From contig NC_135010.1 in the NCBI RefSeq assembly GCF_051020985.1, positions 4,028,001 through 4,092,000 of the forward strand: a stretch of 64,000 bases of DNA, in the 5' to 3' direction. The DNA comes from Nomia melanderi. Lineage: Eukaryota > Arthropoda > Insecta > Hymenoptera > Halictidae. The notes below the pieces were generated by a model. That model was not told the origin of the DNA. It worked only from the letters and a program-made list of their open reading frames with translations, and ran no database searches. A program made the position numbers and the translations under genes. Below are positions 21,960 to 36,500 of this stretch, piece by piece; the first letter of the stretch is position 1; the number at the start of each line of letters is the position of its first letter.

Positions 21960-24900
21960 TGACTATGGCCAATTCATCAGTTTACACCTTACCTTCGATT
22001 TACGCGGCACTTTTTTATGCAGTACATTAGAACACTATTTACAAGGTAATTTTTAGTACATAAAATGTACTTTTGTTTTCTGAAATGTCAGTATTATTAT
22101 TTCTTTTGTTTGGCTATGTGAAATAAATATGTATTTCTAAAACTTACAGCAGCTTTTCTTTCCAATAGTTTGTTTTCTCTTATACCGACAAACTCTATTT
22201 ACGTGATTTTCAGTGGCATAAAACGAATCCGCGTAGAACGGATTTTTGCGTAAATCGGGGACCAGGTGTACATAATTGATCAGTATCTGATGAAGGTATT
22301 GTCTTCTGAACGTTGGAATCACTAACACGTTCATTAATGTTGTACATCTCAATAATAGTTTCGGGTGGTTTTTATAAAACAAATTAGTTATTTGATTTGG
22401 AAGTGAATTGTTATATCATTTAAGTGTTTTGTTACAGTTTGTCCGTCTCGTTATTCTTTTTAATTTAATTCTGTCTCAATGTTAAATAAAAGAAGGTTGA
22501 ATAGTTTAAGGGTTAATTAGTTAGAGAAGCAAAAATTTTCGAGAAAAACTCAAAAAGAACTTTCAAATTATGGTTCTACCTCGAAATGAGTTATACATTT
22601 TTTTAACAACTCTTATCACTCTTTTAACAATTTAACAATTATTACTTAACTGGGGTAAACTGTAGGAAAAATGTTATAAACAAAAGAATATTGAGAAAGG
22701 TCCTTAGTTCTTGATGAATGTAGAACAAAATACCAAAGTTCGAATGTTTTGTGTTACATCTTCATCTTGTATAGAAGCAAAAAACATAAACACGAGCGAT
22801 AGCAAACTATAAATAGTGTGAGAATTATTCTTCGTATTTAATATTCGCGTTAATTTCAAATAGGTGGAGCCACGGTTCGAAATAATTATCCTTCTTCCAC
22901 CTGTTTCCTTTTCCAATCCCGAGGGATGGAGATAATAAGGAAATCCTTCTTCGATCGCTTGTATCTCCGTTTATTTATTTCGTCGAGACTGTATCGCCGG
23001 GTTGAGAACAAAACTTCTATTGTACTCTTTATGACTGTACAATTAAGGAAGTCGCAATTACGCACTATTTCCTGCATAGTTATATCACATTGTTCCTTCG
23101 CGGAACCGCCGTCGCGTTTTTATTATTTAACAGCTTGTGTCCTGTTAATGCTCGCTTCGTGCACGTTTAATATTCATTTTTCTGGGTTGTTAGTCTTTGT
23201 TGTAGATAATTGAGTTCTTTGTTACAAGATGGGATTGACAATTTCAAAGTCTCCTGTCACTGAAAACAGGTAGAAATTATTTAAATATGATTTGATATTT
23301 ATTATTTAAAATTAGAATTCTTCAAAACGTATGCAACTTTAAAAATATTTAAGTATCTAAGACAGTTGTTTAAGTTTTAAACAAAATTTCATTTAAGGTG
23401 TTGTAATTGTATAAATTTGTTAAATAAATTTCGAATGAATATCATTTCGTTCAGAAGAGGTATGACTTTTTCAGTAAAAGTGCAACAATTTTATGAATAT
23501 TAGTTTGTTCATATTGTTAATATGAAATAAAATTTAATTAGCCTTCGGAATAATTCTCATAATTTATATTGTTTAATTCACTGAGAATAGAAGCTAGTAG
23601 GTGCAAGCTAATAAACTTAACAGCTCATTTTGATAATTTTTTAATCACTCTGTATCTTTATTTCCAAAGTTCATCTATAATACTGTTATTATCAGAGTTT
23701 TTATAACCGTAAATATATCACTATCGTTTCAGTACTAACAAAATGAGCTACCGTAATAATTTTTCAAGTGAATTTAACTTGTAGATCGCAGTCCGAGCAT
23801 CAAGGAACTCAAAAACCTAGTATCAAAGATTTACATAGTAAATATACAATGGTATACAAAGAACTTAGTTGGTTAAAGTGATATGATTCTCGTCTTACGT
23901 GTCGACATAAATAACAATATAATATCAAAGAAATCATGCTAATTAATTAAATAATCTGAAAAAATGTTGCTCTCTTTCTTTCACATACTATTTAGAAAAA
24001 TGTGAACACTGAACCCAGGCAAGTCTTACTATTAATCATAATTTAAAATTTAGAATTCTAAAAATTCAATGTTTCAACATCCGTATAAGAGTAATTAATT
24101 ATAAATAAGCAAGTGGCATCAGTAACGTATGGATATTTTTTGTACAATGAACTTGTAAGTGATTAAAACGAACTTTGTTGTGGTGACTTTAATGCGTGGT
24201 AAAGAAGCACAGCAGCTTCGGTGACTTCAACGCGTGGTAAGACCTGTCTGCGGGCTCAGCATGTTAATATACGTTTCAAAATGACAATGTTCTTTTGAAA
24301 TTACATTAACAATAGTATACATATGTAGACTATGGATTTTGTGGGCTTCTATAGGATACATAATTTTGAAAAATTTCGATTGTTTTAAAAGTTTAATAAA
24401 CTTAAACGAGTTTTTGATTTTATTTGGAATTTAAAAGAACATTTAATTATAAAGATCTGTATTTGCATACACATCCACAGTCTATATACAGATATAAATA
24501 TGTTAGTATATTTATGTTTTTACATTTATGATATCTTAGTTCGCTTATAAAATATATATAACACTCTTATAACAATAACAAATATATACGTATATACCTG
24601 TCGAACGTATCAACGTCCTTATATTAACATTCACGCTTGTTAAAACAATTTGTATTTCTGTATGAACTTTGATACTTTTCTAACATCTATATTTTATATT
24701 ATCCTAAAAAAACAGTGTACAAAATAGAGATTCAGCATTGTTCTGAGGACTTCGGAAATATAATTTTACATTTATATTTGAAATCGTTACGACCCTACAA
24801 TACTCAATGCTAAAAAAGAAATATTAAACGTAACTCAACGCTTGATACTGGGAAGTACATGCACGATGTTTAATTAAAGGTGTTCCAGAAGAATTTTCTG

Positions 24901-26527
24901 GGATGATTGACATTCGGTATGTGGATATATACGTTTATCGAGGATCTTGTACAACAATTATTGCTCGTAAGTATTCGAACGATGCTTTTTCTAATAATAC
25001 AAAAATATGAAGTATTATAAAAATAGTTTTGTGAAATTTGAACAATTTTTATTAACTGAAATGATACAATATCTATAACAATGAGAATTTGTAATTTGTA
25101 CTTGAAAAATGTTTAATTTTTAATTACTACATAGTTTCTCTTAAAATTTAGCATTCCATAATAGGAACATATATGTATATTTGTTATTGATTTGCGATAT
25201 TTCTTGCAATTTTTATCGAGCATAATTCCAATGTAATTCAGTATCATATAGAAAATATAGACAGAAATATGAATATTGTGATTTGCATTGATTTTGCTAT
25301 AATGAATTAGTCTAAATTTCTTCAGTATCATTTTATAATTGTAATATTATCTGAATAATAAAACAAAATTGGAATAAGAAATAATACTATAGCAGTTTTG
25401 AACATTTTCGCAAATTTTCATTTTTGTAGAAAACTTCGCAAAAATACAAAACATTACTTTCTATAATGTAACAAATAACAAAACTTGAAGCAAATTTAAA
25501 TTGTTAAATGTTAAAGTTTTCCAGAATAGAAACAAGATTGTGTTCTTCAGTCGTTATTTAAATCGCATATATCTATTTTTTTATAATAAGATCATAATTC
25601 GTTTACGGTCGAGTACTTGTGAGCGCCATTGCGTTACTTTCTTATTACTACAATTACTTTCGTACGTGTATACAGAATTTGTACAAGATCGGAGACTTTG
25701 AGTCAACGAAAGATATTGTCAGTAAAAGATACATTTCGACTATGTCCTGATTATATCCTTCATTAATCTTTCAATTCTCTAATTACCCACCGATTCTTGC
25801 ATTCAAATTGTGACGAAATACTTATATTACAACAACTTACATCTTATACGCATCTGTCACGGCGAAAAATATATGAAATTATTTTTACTTGTAATTACTC
25901 TTATATGAGCATTAAAGTTCAACAAATTATTCAATTAATATATTAATGACACAGCTTAAGAGATAGATGCGGTTCCATTTAACGCTTTGAATGCCATGGC
26001 ACTCTCGTGTGAATGATGTAACTTTGGTCTGATACTCATCATTAATATTTATAGTATTATCAAGTTAGTACAATGAAATATCGTTTTATCAAATAAAACT
26101 TGAATCACAGCAGTTTATTCTAAACTATGTATATAAATAATTCCGTACACATTTTTGAATTATTAACTAGCTTCATTATTTCTTATTTATGATTTTTGCA
26201 GTTTTATGACAGTTTTTGCTTTAACAATATTTGTAAACATTATTATATGAAATTTTGTAACACAAGTTTCTGATTCTGTTTTCATATATTTCCATGTTAG
26301 CAAATATTTTGGTAATTTTCTAAAATTTGAAAAATTTCTGGAATCCGTGACTGGAATAACGAAATGAATTAACTGTTATGAAGAATGTACAAAATTATGT
26401 AAATGTTGTTTTGATTGAATATAGAACACTTAGAAGAAATTTTGTTGTCGAAACCTTATTTAACAGATGTTTGACGTACACTGATTTAATAAAATAAGTT
26501 CGATCAAGACGAATACTTTTCACGATA
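21960..26527. other. Spacer between the 403-aa gene promoter and the 3' end of Mfsd6
   Basis: Mostly AT-rich. The region 22890-23170 is less AT-rich, with frames of 63 and 95 codons on opposite strands, neither convincing. The 21-bp direct repeats at 24182 lie here. No gene is recognised. Confidence 0.5.
24182..24240 (+). repeat. Pair of 21-bp direct repeats 38 bp apart
   Basis: GGTGACTTTAATGCGTGGTA and GGTGACTTCAACGCGTGGTA (24182 and 24220) differ at two positions. They stand out in an AT-rich spacer downstream of Mfsd6. Confidence 0.7.
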
Positions 26528-26810
26528 TTAACCCCCTGTCTTATAATTTCTTTCGTTCAATAAAATTTATTGTTTCTAATTCACTAAAAGAAGAAAAGCA
26601 TCATACTCATTCTATATCTACGTTTAATCTAGAGCATTACAACTGATAATTAATTATTTTTCTAATAATTTCTTCATTTCCATCAATTTTCTACTAATTC
26701 TTTCATTTCCCAATTTCAACTTACACGGAAGAAATGGCATTTATATATCTTAAATTCCAGTTGAAATCTTCGTCACAGGTTTCACACGATATTACACAAC
26801 AGGGGGTTGA
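26528..26810 (+). mobile_element. TTAA MITE, family 3, downstream of Mfsd6
   Basis: Left tip TTAACCCCCTGTCTTATAAT; right tip RC TTCAACCCCCTGTTGTGTAA with one changed base in the terminal TTAA. 283 bp, about 200 bp beyond the Mfsd6 stop codon. It contains AATAAA on the minus strand near 26567, a possible poly(A) signal. Confidence 0.65.
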
Positions 26811-27009
26811 ACCGGCTCTCAAAGCGTTAAACAATTCTCAAAGCACAATGAAAAAATGGTTGCCGATAGAAAGCAGTGATAAGCGATTCGAGAGGACTTC
26901 TTTTCCCACGGTACATCTTGCGACACGCGTTTTCGACGCGATTCCGCGAGCGATTTATCATCGAAATATCGGAAGAAAAACGAGTATCGAGATCTCAGGA
27001 GGAACTTGT

Positions 27010-27590
27010 TCATTTTTTATCATCCGGTTGGCTTTCGATGGTGACGTTACATCGATCCTGTTCATCATCGAAACCCGGATTTGTCGCGCCATTCTGTCGC
27101 GAGCTTTCTTTCGTCCGGTCGCGTTCGTTCGTCTTTTTCATTTTCTTCCCCGTTAGCTTTTTCCGGTTGCTGTCCTCTGCTTTTTCGATTTTATCGAGAT
27201 TCTTCGCGTTGTTGATTGCCTCCATGTTATTCCGGTCTCTTTTCTCGTCATCCTTGAGCTCCCTAATATTCTCTTGTTCCTTGGAGAACGCTTGATTGTC
27301 GATGCCAGAGAAATTATTCGATCCCTTTTCTTTGGACTCGTTCTCACGCGGTTTCTTCTCTTCCATCGCTATTTCAATAATCTCGACACCATTCTGGTTC
27401 TCCATTTTCTTCGGTTTCTTCTTCACGATATCGTTGCCTTCTACCTGGGGACGTTTCTTCAGGTACGCGACGTTGAAGATGTAATACATCAGACCGGTAA
27501 TCAGAGTTATTACCGCGAAGATTCGATAGGTTGGCCGAGTGCCGAATGCTTTCATCAGGTAGCCGCCGATCAGACTTCCTGAACCTTTGC
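27010..27590 (-). CDS. Mfsd6: Mfsd6 coding exon 11: helix 12 and charged C-terminal tail
   Basis: 581 bases from the acceptor GGTTCCAG to TGA. It encodes KGSGSLIGGYLMKAFGTR, helix 12 (IFAVITLITGLMYYIFNVAYL), then about 140 residues dominated by Lys, Glu, Asp and Asn (KKMENQNGVEIIE, KKLTGKKMKK). Antisense open frames over this exon are shadows. Confidence 0.92.
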
Positions 27591-30500
27591 CTGGAACCAA
27601 GAAATTTTATTCATCTTTCGATTTGCGACACCGTCAAAATAAGTAGCACAAAAGAAATTGTTTTTAAATAATTTATTTACAAATTATTTTATATTATGAA
27701 CAGATTCAATCAATATGTTCGTTATCAATATTAGATATCTGTAACATAAAACAATTTTTAATTTTAAATTATTTCATTTTCTGATTCTAAATTATTCAAA
27801 AATTAAAATGTTTGCCACCAATGTCACGTATTTGTAACATAAAGCAATTAAAAATTTTGAATTACTTAATTTTTACATTTTCAAATTAATTAAACATTGA
27901 CACGATTGCTATCAATGTCACATATTTCAACGTCATAAATTATAATAGGAGCGGTAAATATTGGAAAAACACACTATTTTTCATCTATTAATTTGATATA
28001 TTGACTTTAAATAAATAAATGAAGAAAAACGATATATATCTATATAAAGGTAATAGAGAATTATAATTAAAAACTCTTGATTCCTGAATCAGCTCCAAAA
28101 TCATATAATTTAATTACATTTTATATCTTAATTTAATAATAATGTTTACGGTCATTTTAAATTTTATAATTCATTGAATAAATAAAGTGTGCACATAATA
28201 ATAATTAATTCCGGTGTAAAAATTGCATGAATTGAATTTCAAATATTTTTATAGATTTTATAATATCGTTTGATGAATACAGGATATGAGTAGCATCTCA
28301 CATTTCTTAACATTAAACTTAACGGCGCATTGCATACACCTATTTTTAACACAACCAGTCAAATAAATATAAAAATAAACAAGTTAGACGATAAATTCCG
28401 GTGGTGGAAACAGAAACAAAAGGAAAAACGAAAATTGAAAAACTGATTAATAGGACAACAGAAAAATTTATATAAAATTAAATGGACGACAGAAGATGCA
28501 GAACTTTAAATCAAATTTTAAAATCGGTCATTTGACCGACCACGATACGTTTAGTGTTAAGGTTCTACGAGTCATTAAACAAATTGAGTTCTCAAATAAT
28601 CGTAAATAACATTGGAAAGCAAATTACATAAATTGAAGAATTATTACTAACCGACTCCATAGTAAACGCCACCTAACAGTCCCTGTATCGAGGTATCGGT
28701 GGTAGTGGTGGACAATTTAGCAGCGTAAGTAACAGCAGCGGTGAAACTTAGCGACAGGGTCACTGATTCCAGCGCCTCAAAGATGAGTGTGTGCCAGGGA
28801 TTGTAAATAATTGAATAGCCTGTAAAAGAACATTAAATTGATGGAAAGTTATTTGAAAATATTTATAGTTGCTTGAGATATATATTGTTCTAATTTTTAT
28901 AAAAATTTAGAAATAAATCACACCAATTGCTCGATAATTTTAGTGTTAAATACTCGGTAGTTCTAGTGTTAATCTCATCGAGATAACGTTGCGCTAATAT
29001 TTAATTCTATCGAAAATAACTATGTCTTGCTAGTTAAAAAGTATATAAAAGTATAGACACACTGGAACGTAGAGAATGTAAACAAAAAGCTGGCGAAGTA
29101 GTTAAACTAATCACTCAGTTAACTGCGTTTAACGTCATCTTAAAATAAAAATGATACTAATGCTCACAACGACCAATTATTTATATTTTTCAAGTAAACA
29201 TGTAATTTCCTTTTCGTTTTGCTTTAGGTTTTCGTTAAAATATATTGTAAATGTATTTGGCCTGCGTTTGACGAGTTTACACTTGACGCTTCCATTTCAT
29301 TGCGCACATTATCAGAGATTTTTCAAATTAAATTCCACAGTTAACAAGTTAAACAGATAATTTCTCGAAATGACGGAAAAAAGCGGTCCGAAGGACCGAT
29401 TAATGTGACTGGGACGGCGAGCAGAAAAATAGCTGGAAGCGCTGTAATATCAAGGACGCATTGCAATTATCACGGAGTTACTGCAGCCACGCAGGAATTA
29501 AAATGGATGCTTACCGCAAAGTCTTATGGCGTAAAAAACGAACCCTATGAAAAGTACATTGGCATGGCCGATCTTTGATATGATTGGGCCAGATAGAACC
29601 AGTAATGGTATGCCGGCTATACCGCCTACGGTTATGGTGATACCCATGAGTGATCTTGATCCCCCCAAGTCCTGAATCAGCCAAAAGAGGAACGACTCGA
29701 TGTAGCCCCAGGCAGTTCCTGCAAACAAGAAAAATAGTCGCTCCTTTTAAAATGATTCTTTTTAATAACCCGCCATTAAAATTCATGCGTTTGTAACATC
29801 GGTTTAGAAAATATATTAAATATGTAAGATACTATCTTGCCCGAGCGTAATTGTCCTCTATTTGGGGGGGGGGGGTATAATTTGTTTCCATTCAGAAGAA
29901 AGAATTTATTTCTTTGTATAGTAGTCATGAAACATTTTGTAATTTTTTCTCTGATTCGGTTTTCGTTGGATATAACCGTTTTCGGGAAAGATAACGAACA
30001 ATTGCTTTCAAAGTAATTTTTCTAAATAACCTACTTGTAAAATATAAAATATGAAAAACACTTTATTATTCAAGTGAAATTGTTACAAAGGTCTTTACGT
30101 CGACGATTCGACGAAAAATATATTTATTTTCACAATATACGTTAACACGTTCCATGCCAGACCGTTTTTTGAAGACATTCCCTTCAGGCCGCGTGGGGCG
30201 TATACGCTCCACGCTTTACAATTGTATTGTTTTGTTTCTGGAGTATGCCTTACAATGATTAAAATAATGCAAAACTCATAACTGTGAAGAAAAGGTTGTA
30301 TAGTTTAAGACGCATAACACAACAAAGCAATAAATTAATTTTTTTAGGAATTAGTTTAACAAATACCTGGCTGAACATTACTCTACCAAGCGAGTCGCAT
30401 CCTCGCACATAATATTTTTTTATGATGTCTATATTAGTTTAAAATAAAACATTTTAGTTGAAATATATTTAATATTATATTTATGTGACAAGTTTGTATA

Positions 30501-33500
30501 TAATCAGGAAGGGATATTACGGTGAACTTTGTTAAAACATGGCAAACATAAATGTGGTTTATCCACACAATTATTCCAGAATGTTGCAACTTTTACAATA
30601 CAGTTTCTTGCCGATTGGGAACCACATTTTTTAACGTTAAAACAAATCGCAGTAGAAAAGAATTATTACCACGCCGCGTGGGACGTATACGCCCCACGAT
30701 CAAATAAACGCCGCGACAATAGTATTAAGATACCCATAATTGACTGCATAAGGAATTTTTAAAAAATTCTTCATTTTACAATGATAATACCAAATGGCTT
30801 GAACGGAAAGTTTAGCGTGAGACGTATACGCCCCACGCGGCACGGAACGTGTTAACTAACTTATCATTAAAAAAAAGATAAATATTTTTATCAAAAATGC
30901 TATTGTAACTGTCAAAAAAATATGTGGCGGTTACTATATCGATTTTATACTATATAGTGGCTTAGCGATTAGTCCACCGATTCGCATTTTGCTGATATTG
31001 AAACATGAGATTTCAAGGCGATGCCACTAGAAACTAAAGGGTTAAAAAATACGTATATATTAATATTTTACACCAGAAGTCAGCATTAACAATTTCTATA
31101 ACAATGAGTCAGACTCGTGATGAAAATTTTCTACTGAATTCGACAAATCTAAACGTTATTTATTGATTCTTCATACAAACGAAATATTACTTGTATATTT
31201 TCAGTTTTCAACCGTTAAAGTAAACGTGGACACAGAATAAGCATCAAAATTTTGTCCTTTTCTACTAAATTATTATCGATAAAGTAGTCCTACCGAGCAG
31301 AATTGTGAAATAAAATGTAGTACAAAGGGTTAACACTAAAACTACCAGGCAGGTCAAAATTACCCATTCCTGAGTTCTTTTCGCAATTGTTAAAAAAGAC
31401 AACGGATGTTTCTCTGATAAATGATGAAAGAAATTGATTTAGCAATACACAACCTTAATTGTAAATCAATGGAAATCTCGACAGGTACACTTTTGCAGTT
31501 TTTATAGAGAAATTTCAAACAGTCAACTTCGGTAGTTTTAGTGTTAAAAGAACCACATAACTTGTGGTATGACCTAATATTCAAAGCAAAGAGAAGAAAA
31601 ATATCGAGACCCAAGAGATATTGCGATGGCAGTGCCGACGAAGAAGAGACCAGTTTAATCGACGCCGAAAGACGAGTTGTTTAACAGGTCACGTGGCCGT
31701 TGTAGCATCGATGCGGAATGTCAATGTCACTGCAATTTCGTTATTCGACCAGTACGCCAAAGATTAGCGGAAACGGGCAATAACGAAGGTTGCGTAACTT
31801 ATTTCAACGTTCATTTTCGCAATCTCATCGCGTCGTACTGAAGAATTTAGGAAATCCACGCCGGTTCTGGCTGAGACGGTTAACGCGTTCAGTGCAGCCA
31901 TCGGTGATGTTACATCCTACCCCATTAAGCACCCTATATATTTGTAATAACTATTATCACTATTATTATTATTATTGCTACTATTATAACGATTATTTCT
32001 ATTACTATCACTTTTGTTAATTCTATCTTCAATGTTTCGATCATGACATCATACTATGCCTGCGTGTTCATTATCACCACTATCTAAAAACAACAATTAC
32101 GAACACGGAAACGTTCCGTTAGTATTATAACTGCGTCTGTTTGCCAAGCTAACCACTCTGCGAACATCTTATACATCTGGCGAAGTGTAAACATAGCTGG
32201 CAGTCCGACGTCCAGATTTTTAGTCACACCAACCCCTAATGTAAATCATCAAGGCCTAAATATTTCCCACTCTCTACCAACAAATTTTCCCTTTCCCGAG
32301 TTTTACTAAATTCCATCATTCGAGAAGAGCAGAATTATCCTAACCACGCTACTGTCAAGAACAAGTCAATACCTTTACCACGTTTTTATAACTCGGATTC
32401 ACCATCGCAGGACTCATTAAAACACAAAACCTAAGCAACTTTGGTTTTCCTCTGGATCCAGACAAGACCCTACCCTCTTTTTCAGGAGTATTCCTCCTGT
32501 GTGTTGTGGCAATAAGAGGTGACCAGCATCTCGTCTTTCACTGACAAACCTGGATGTTGGTAATTAAAAATAGTCAAGGGTCCCAAATTTTTAGAAATGC
32601 TTATCACAGATTTTTATGAATGTACAATCAACTTTGAACGTCGTATTTGATAGTTAAATAGCAATGCAAATTTCAAAGTGTGAATTTTTAATTTATGGTT
32701 TTTCATTTTAACATTAAAACTACCGAGCAATTAGAGTGACTTATTTCCAATGTTTTGTAAAAATTAGAACAATACGTTTCTGGAGATTCGAAGGGTCTCG
32801 TAATCTTGTATCCGTGCAAATATACAAATTTCGAAATTTTTCGCAAGAATGCCTTCATAATTTAAATACTTGCAAAATAATAATTCTGAAATGTGTCAAC
32901 CTGACTTGTCCGGTAGTTTTAATGTTAAACTAAGAATTCTTTAGTAGTAGGTTACAATGTAAAACAATATGAAATATTTTTAGTACGTAGATAGTAATCA
33001 TTATATCAGTTGGATGAATTGTGACGAGCTTAAGGTCACAAGTGGACTGTGTAATGTTCATTTTAAATTTGTATTTGTATGATTTAATTTTCGAGAAAAA
33101 AATCTTTTAAAAACTGGTTTAATTTGTTACAAGCCTGTTAAAAATCTGTACATTCTTATTATGTCCTAAATATCTTTGTCCCTTTAGAACCCTGTGAGAA
33201 ACACAAAGTATTAAAGTAAATTAATTTTCACGAACAAGAATTAAACAAAAGATGATTTTCTTCGTTAAATATTTGACAAATGTTTGCGTGTATGTTTCTG
33301 TTAATTCTTAAGCTTCTTTCATATTATATGAAAAAAAAGAAATTACCAAATGTCAGTATCTGAGTTTACCATTTTCATGAATGTTGATATAAGACTCAGG
33401 GTAATGCTCAAATACCTAGATGTAGCACTTTATAAGGAATTGTTTATGTTTTATTACAGTGTTTTAGTTAAGATACGATTTATCGATGGTACAACTGGAA

Positions 33501-36500
33501 AGAAGTAATTTTTTATCCATAAGTAATTCAATTTATCATGCCGCGTTTCTTCAAAATTATTATCTAAACACTATAGTGCAAAAATTTCGAATTGTTTAAT
33601 TTTTCCAGTTATTATCTTTAGCTTCCAAGCTTAAATCTTTGAAGGTTAAAAGAATAAGTATCTCGTTTCTGTTTAAGCTAATTATTATTGATACATGAAA
33701 CGTGTTGGATAGCCAACGTTTTAAAAATGAAATGATTTGGTTAAAATTGATAGCTCTCTTACCCAGAATGAAGCACGCGATGAAGAGGGCGGCAGCCTCT
33801 ATGTTCCTCAACACGGTAAAGACGTCGCGAATCACGTTCGTCGCTGGTGATTTGAATTCTAAATTTATGGCGAGCATTAATACTCCCGACATCAGTTTCA
33901 GCGCCGCGTACAGATAGAATGCCGGCCTGGAAAATGTGATTTTTAAATGAATAATATAATAGTTTTGAATGAATAATATATGCCCTTAATTTTGAAAGTG
34001 GGCTAAGTCGTTTCAAGCATGAAAAATCATATTTTCTTATAAGTTACAGAACGTTACACAGTTATAATAAATTCTTATTTTTCAAGACTGAATACCTTCT
34101 GAAATATTTTGTTACATCGTAGAAAAATATGTTATTAATTTATTCAGCCACAAACCTTTAAATATCTCAAAACTAAAAATATATAACTTAGTCCACTTTC
34201 AAAGTTAACTGCATACATAATAATTTTAATTGAATAATTGAATAATTTCAAATCAGTAATATAATAATTTTAAATTAATAATGTAACAATTACAATGACC
34301 AAATTATTAGTCGATTAATAAGTATATAATCCAATGTTTCCTTTATAATATAATAATATGTTTAATACGTTTTCAACATGTCCAGCAGTTACAAAGAAAA
34401 AATAAAAAACATGTTTTTCCATCTCCAAAACTATATTTTGGATGAACGAACAAAATGATTTGACGCAAATTTTAGGATACGCGGACATGAAATCAGAAAA
34501 TTGATCGGGGTTGCATTATCCCAGCTAAACTAATTCATTTGTTTTCCCACTACTGTATTTTATCATTTTAAAATCTATTCGTTCCAAATTAACTATTGTA
34601 ATATTTGCTGTTGATTAATCAAACTATTCGATGTTTATAAATACTCTTACAAGTGGAAATAGTTAGCAATAAAAAAAAACGTGTACCCAAAGTAATATTT
34701 TTCAGATAAATTAGATTTCGAAATTATATATTGCTATTTGTCAGTTATTTCTACTTGTAAAATTATTTGTAAACAATGAATACTTTGATTAATCACAATT
34801 ATATCATTGTATATAATTATAATATACAATTATATAAACTAATAATAAACAATTATATACAGTTATAATATACAATTATATATAATTATAATTGTAATTA
34901 TGATTAACCTTGTTAATTACTGTTTTTATTGCGTGAAGATCGACCATTCGAATTGTCTATTATTGTAATGGATACCTGAAGTCTGTGTAACTCTTATCGC
35001 GGCTCGCATAATCGATCAAAAGTCCAGAAAGCGGTGAGGAAATCATACCCCCGATGCTGCCGTAAATCCTTTGAAGCCCGTAATCAGCTTTCTGTTCCCG
35101 CAATATAGCGATCACTGCACCCTCGAACATGGCGAACGTGGTGCCACCAATTACACCTACAAATGGAACGATCACAATCAGCAATTCTATTTTATGCGGT
35201 AACCTTTAACCTTTTAAGTTGGCTGTCAATGAAATTTTTAGTCGTTAGTTGGGGTGCCAACATTGTTTCTCAAGTATATATTTTTCAAACTGTTATAGCA
35301 GTGGGGTACTTAACACATTTATTTAGCTTTAAAAATAATTTATTATATAATAATTGTATATATTATAATATATACTCTACTATTTGATATACTATAATAT
35401 TTGCAATCGAACTTATGTATCATTGTTATATATTATCATTATATTAGTACTATATTATTACATACGTCAATTATTTATTATTATCGCTATTAACATACAA
35501 CTAATATCTACACTTACCAATGAAGACTCTAATAGCCAAGTACAGCCAGAATGTCAAGCTCACGTTGTATTCGACGATCATATTGTTGTTCGAACACATC
35601 TCGTTGCGCGGTGCGGTCACTATGCAACGTTTATGGCAGTCGTCGCTGCTTAGGAATTTGTACGGTGCAGGATTCACTGAGTAATTTACTAATGGTAGAT
35701 TCAGTACGATCCTTTCTGTTTCGAGGTCAGGATTTGCGCAGGTTATTTTCTGATATTTGTCTCCGGTCCACGCGATCTCCTCGGAAAAATATCTTTGGCG
35801 TTTTAGCTCGCGATCTTCGTCCGTAACTTTGATGTTCTTTAGCTTCGACTTGTACGAATGATAGTTTATCGTGTTACTTGTATTATCCTGCATAAAAAGT
35901 ACTGGTTAGATGAAAGAACAAGTGGAAAGTAATTGTATACCTATGGTAATTAATAAAATTGTATTGAACATCCAAATAATGAATTATTATACTATAATTA
36001 ATTGTAATATAATAATCAATAGTTTGATTATCATATTATATTTGATCAATTGATTACGACACAGTAATTAATTATTACAGTGTTACAGGCCATGAAATAA
36101 TCAAAATGATAATAATTGATCATAATATTAGATGACTTATTAGCATAATTAGAGTTAATAAATTACTGTATTTTGTAAGTATGTTATTGTATTTGTAGAA
36201 AGTGTTAAAAAACACTCAAAGAGTAAAATAAGTGAATAATTATTTTCAATTATGATTATCCAAATTGTTACTATTATTGTTATTATTTTCGAGTTACTCT
36301 TTTCACAGTAAATTTTCTTTTAAAATTTACTTTATAGCTGACAATTAATATTTACCTTAAAGAAGACTAACTCCAATTTTCTTTGATGAAATTATAATTC
36401 GATTATGAAAAAAAGGAATGATAATTGGTTTACAAAATCAGTAACACATACATTTAATAAATGGGTTACTTATAAAAATAAATAAATAAGTAAAGATAAA

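Noticed and set aside
27274..27582. 102-codon plus-strand frame, and others at 26734-27295
   Set aside because: They overlap, wholly or in part, the last Mfsd6 exon or its downstream MITE on the opposite strand, with no domain-like sequence.
30529..30762. 77-codon frame inside the 714-bp TTAA element, considered as a transposase remnant
   Set aside because: Too short and without the catalytic acidic-residue pattern or any other recognisable transposase feature.
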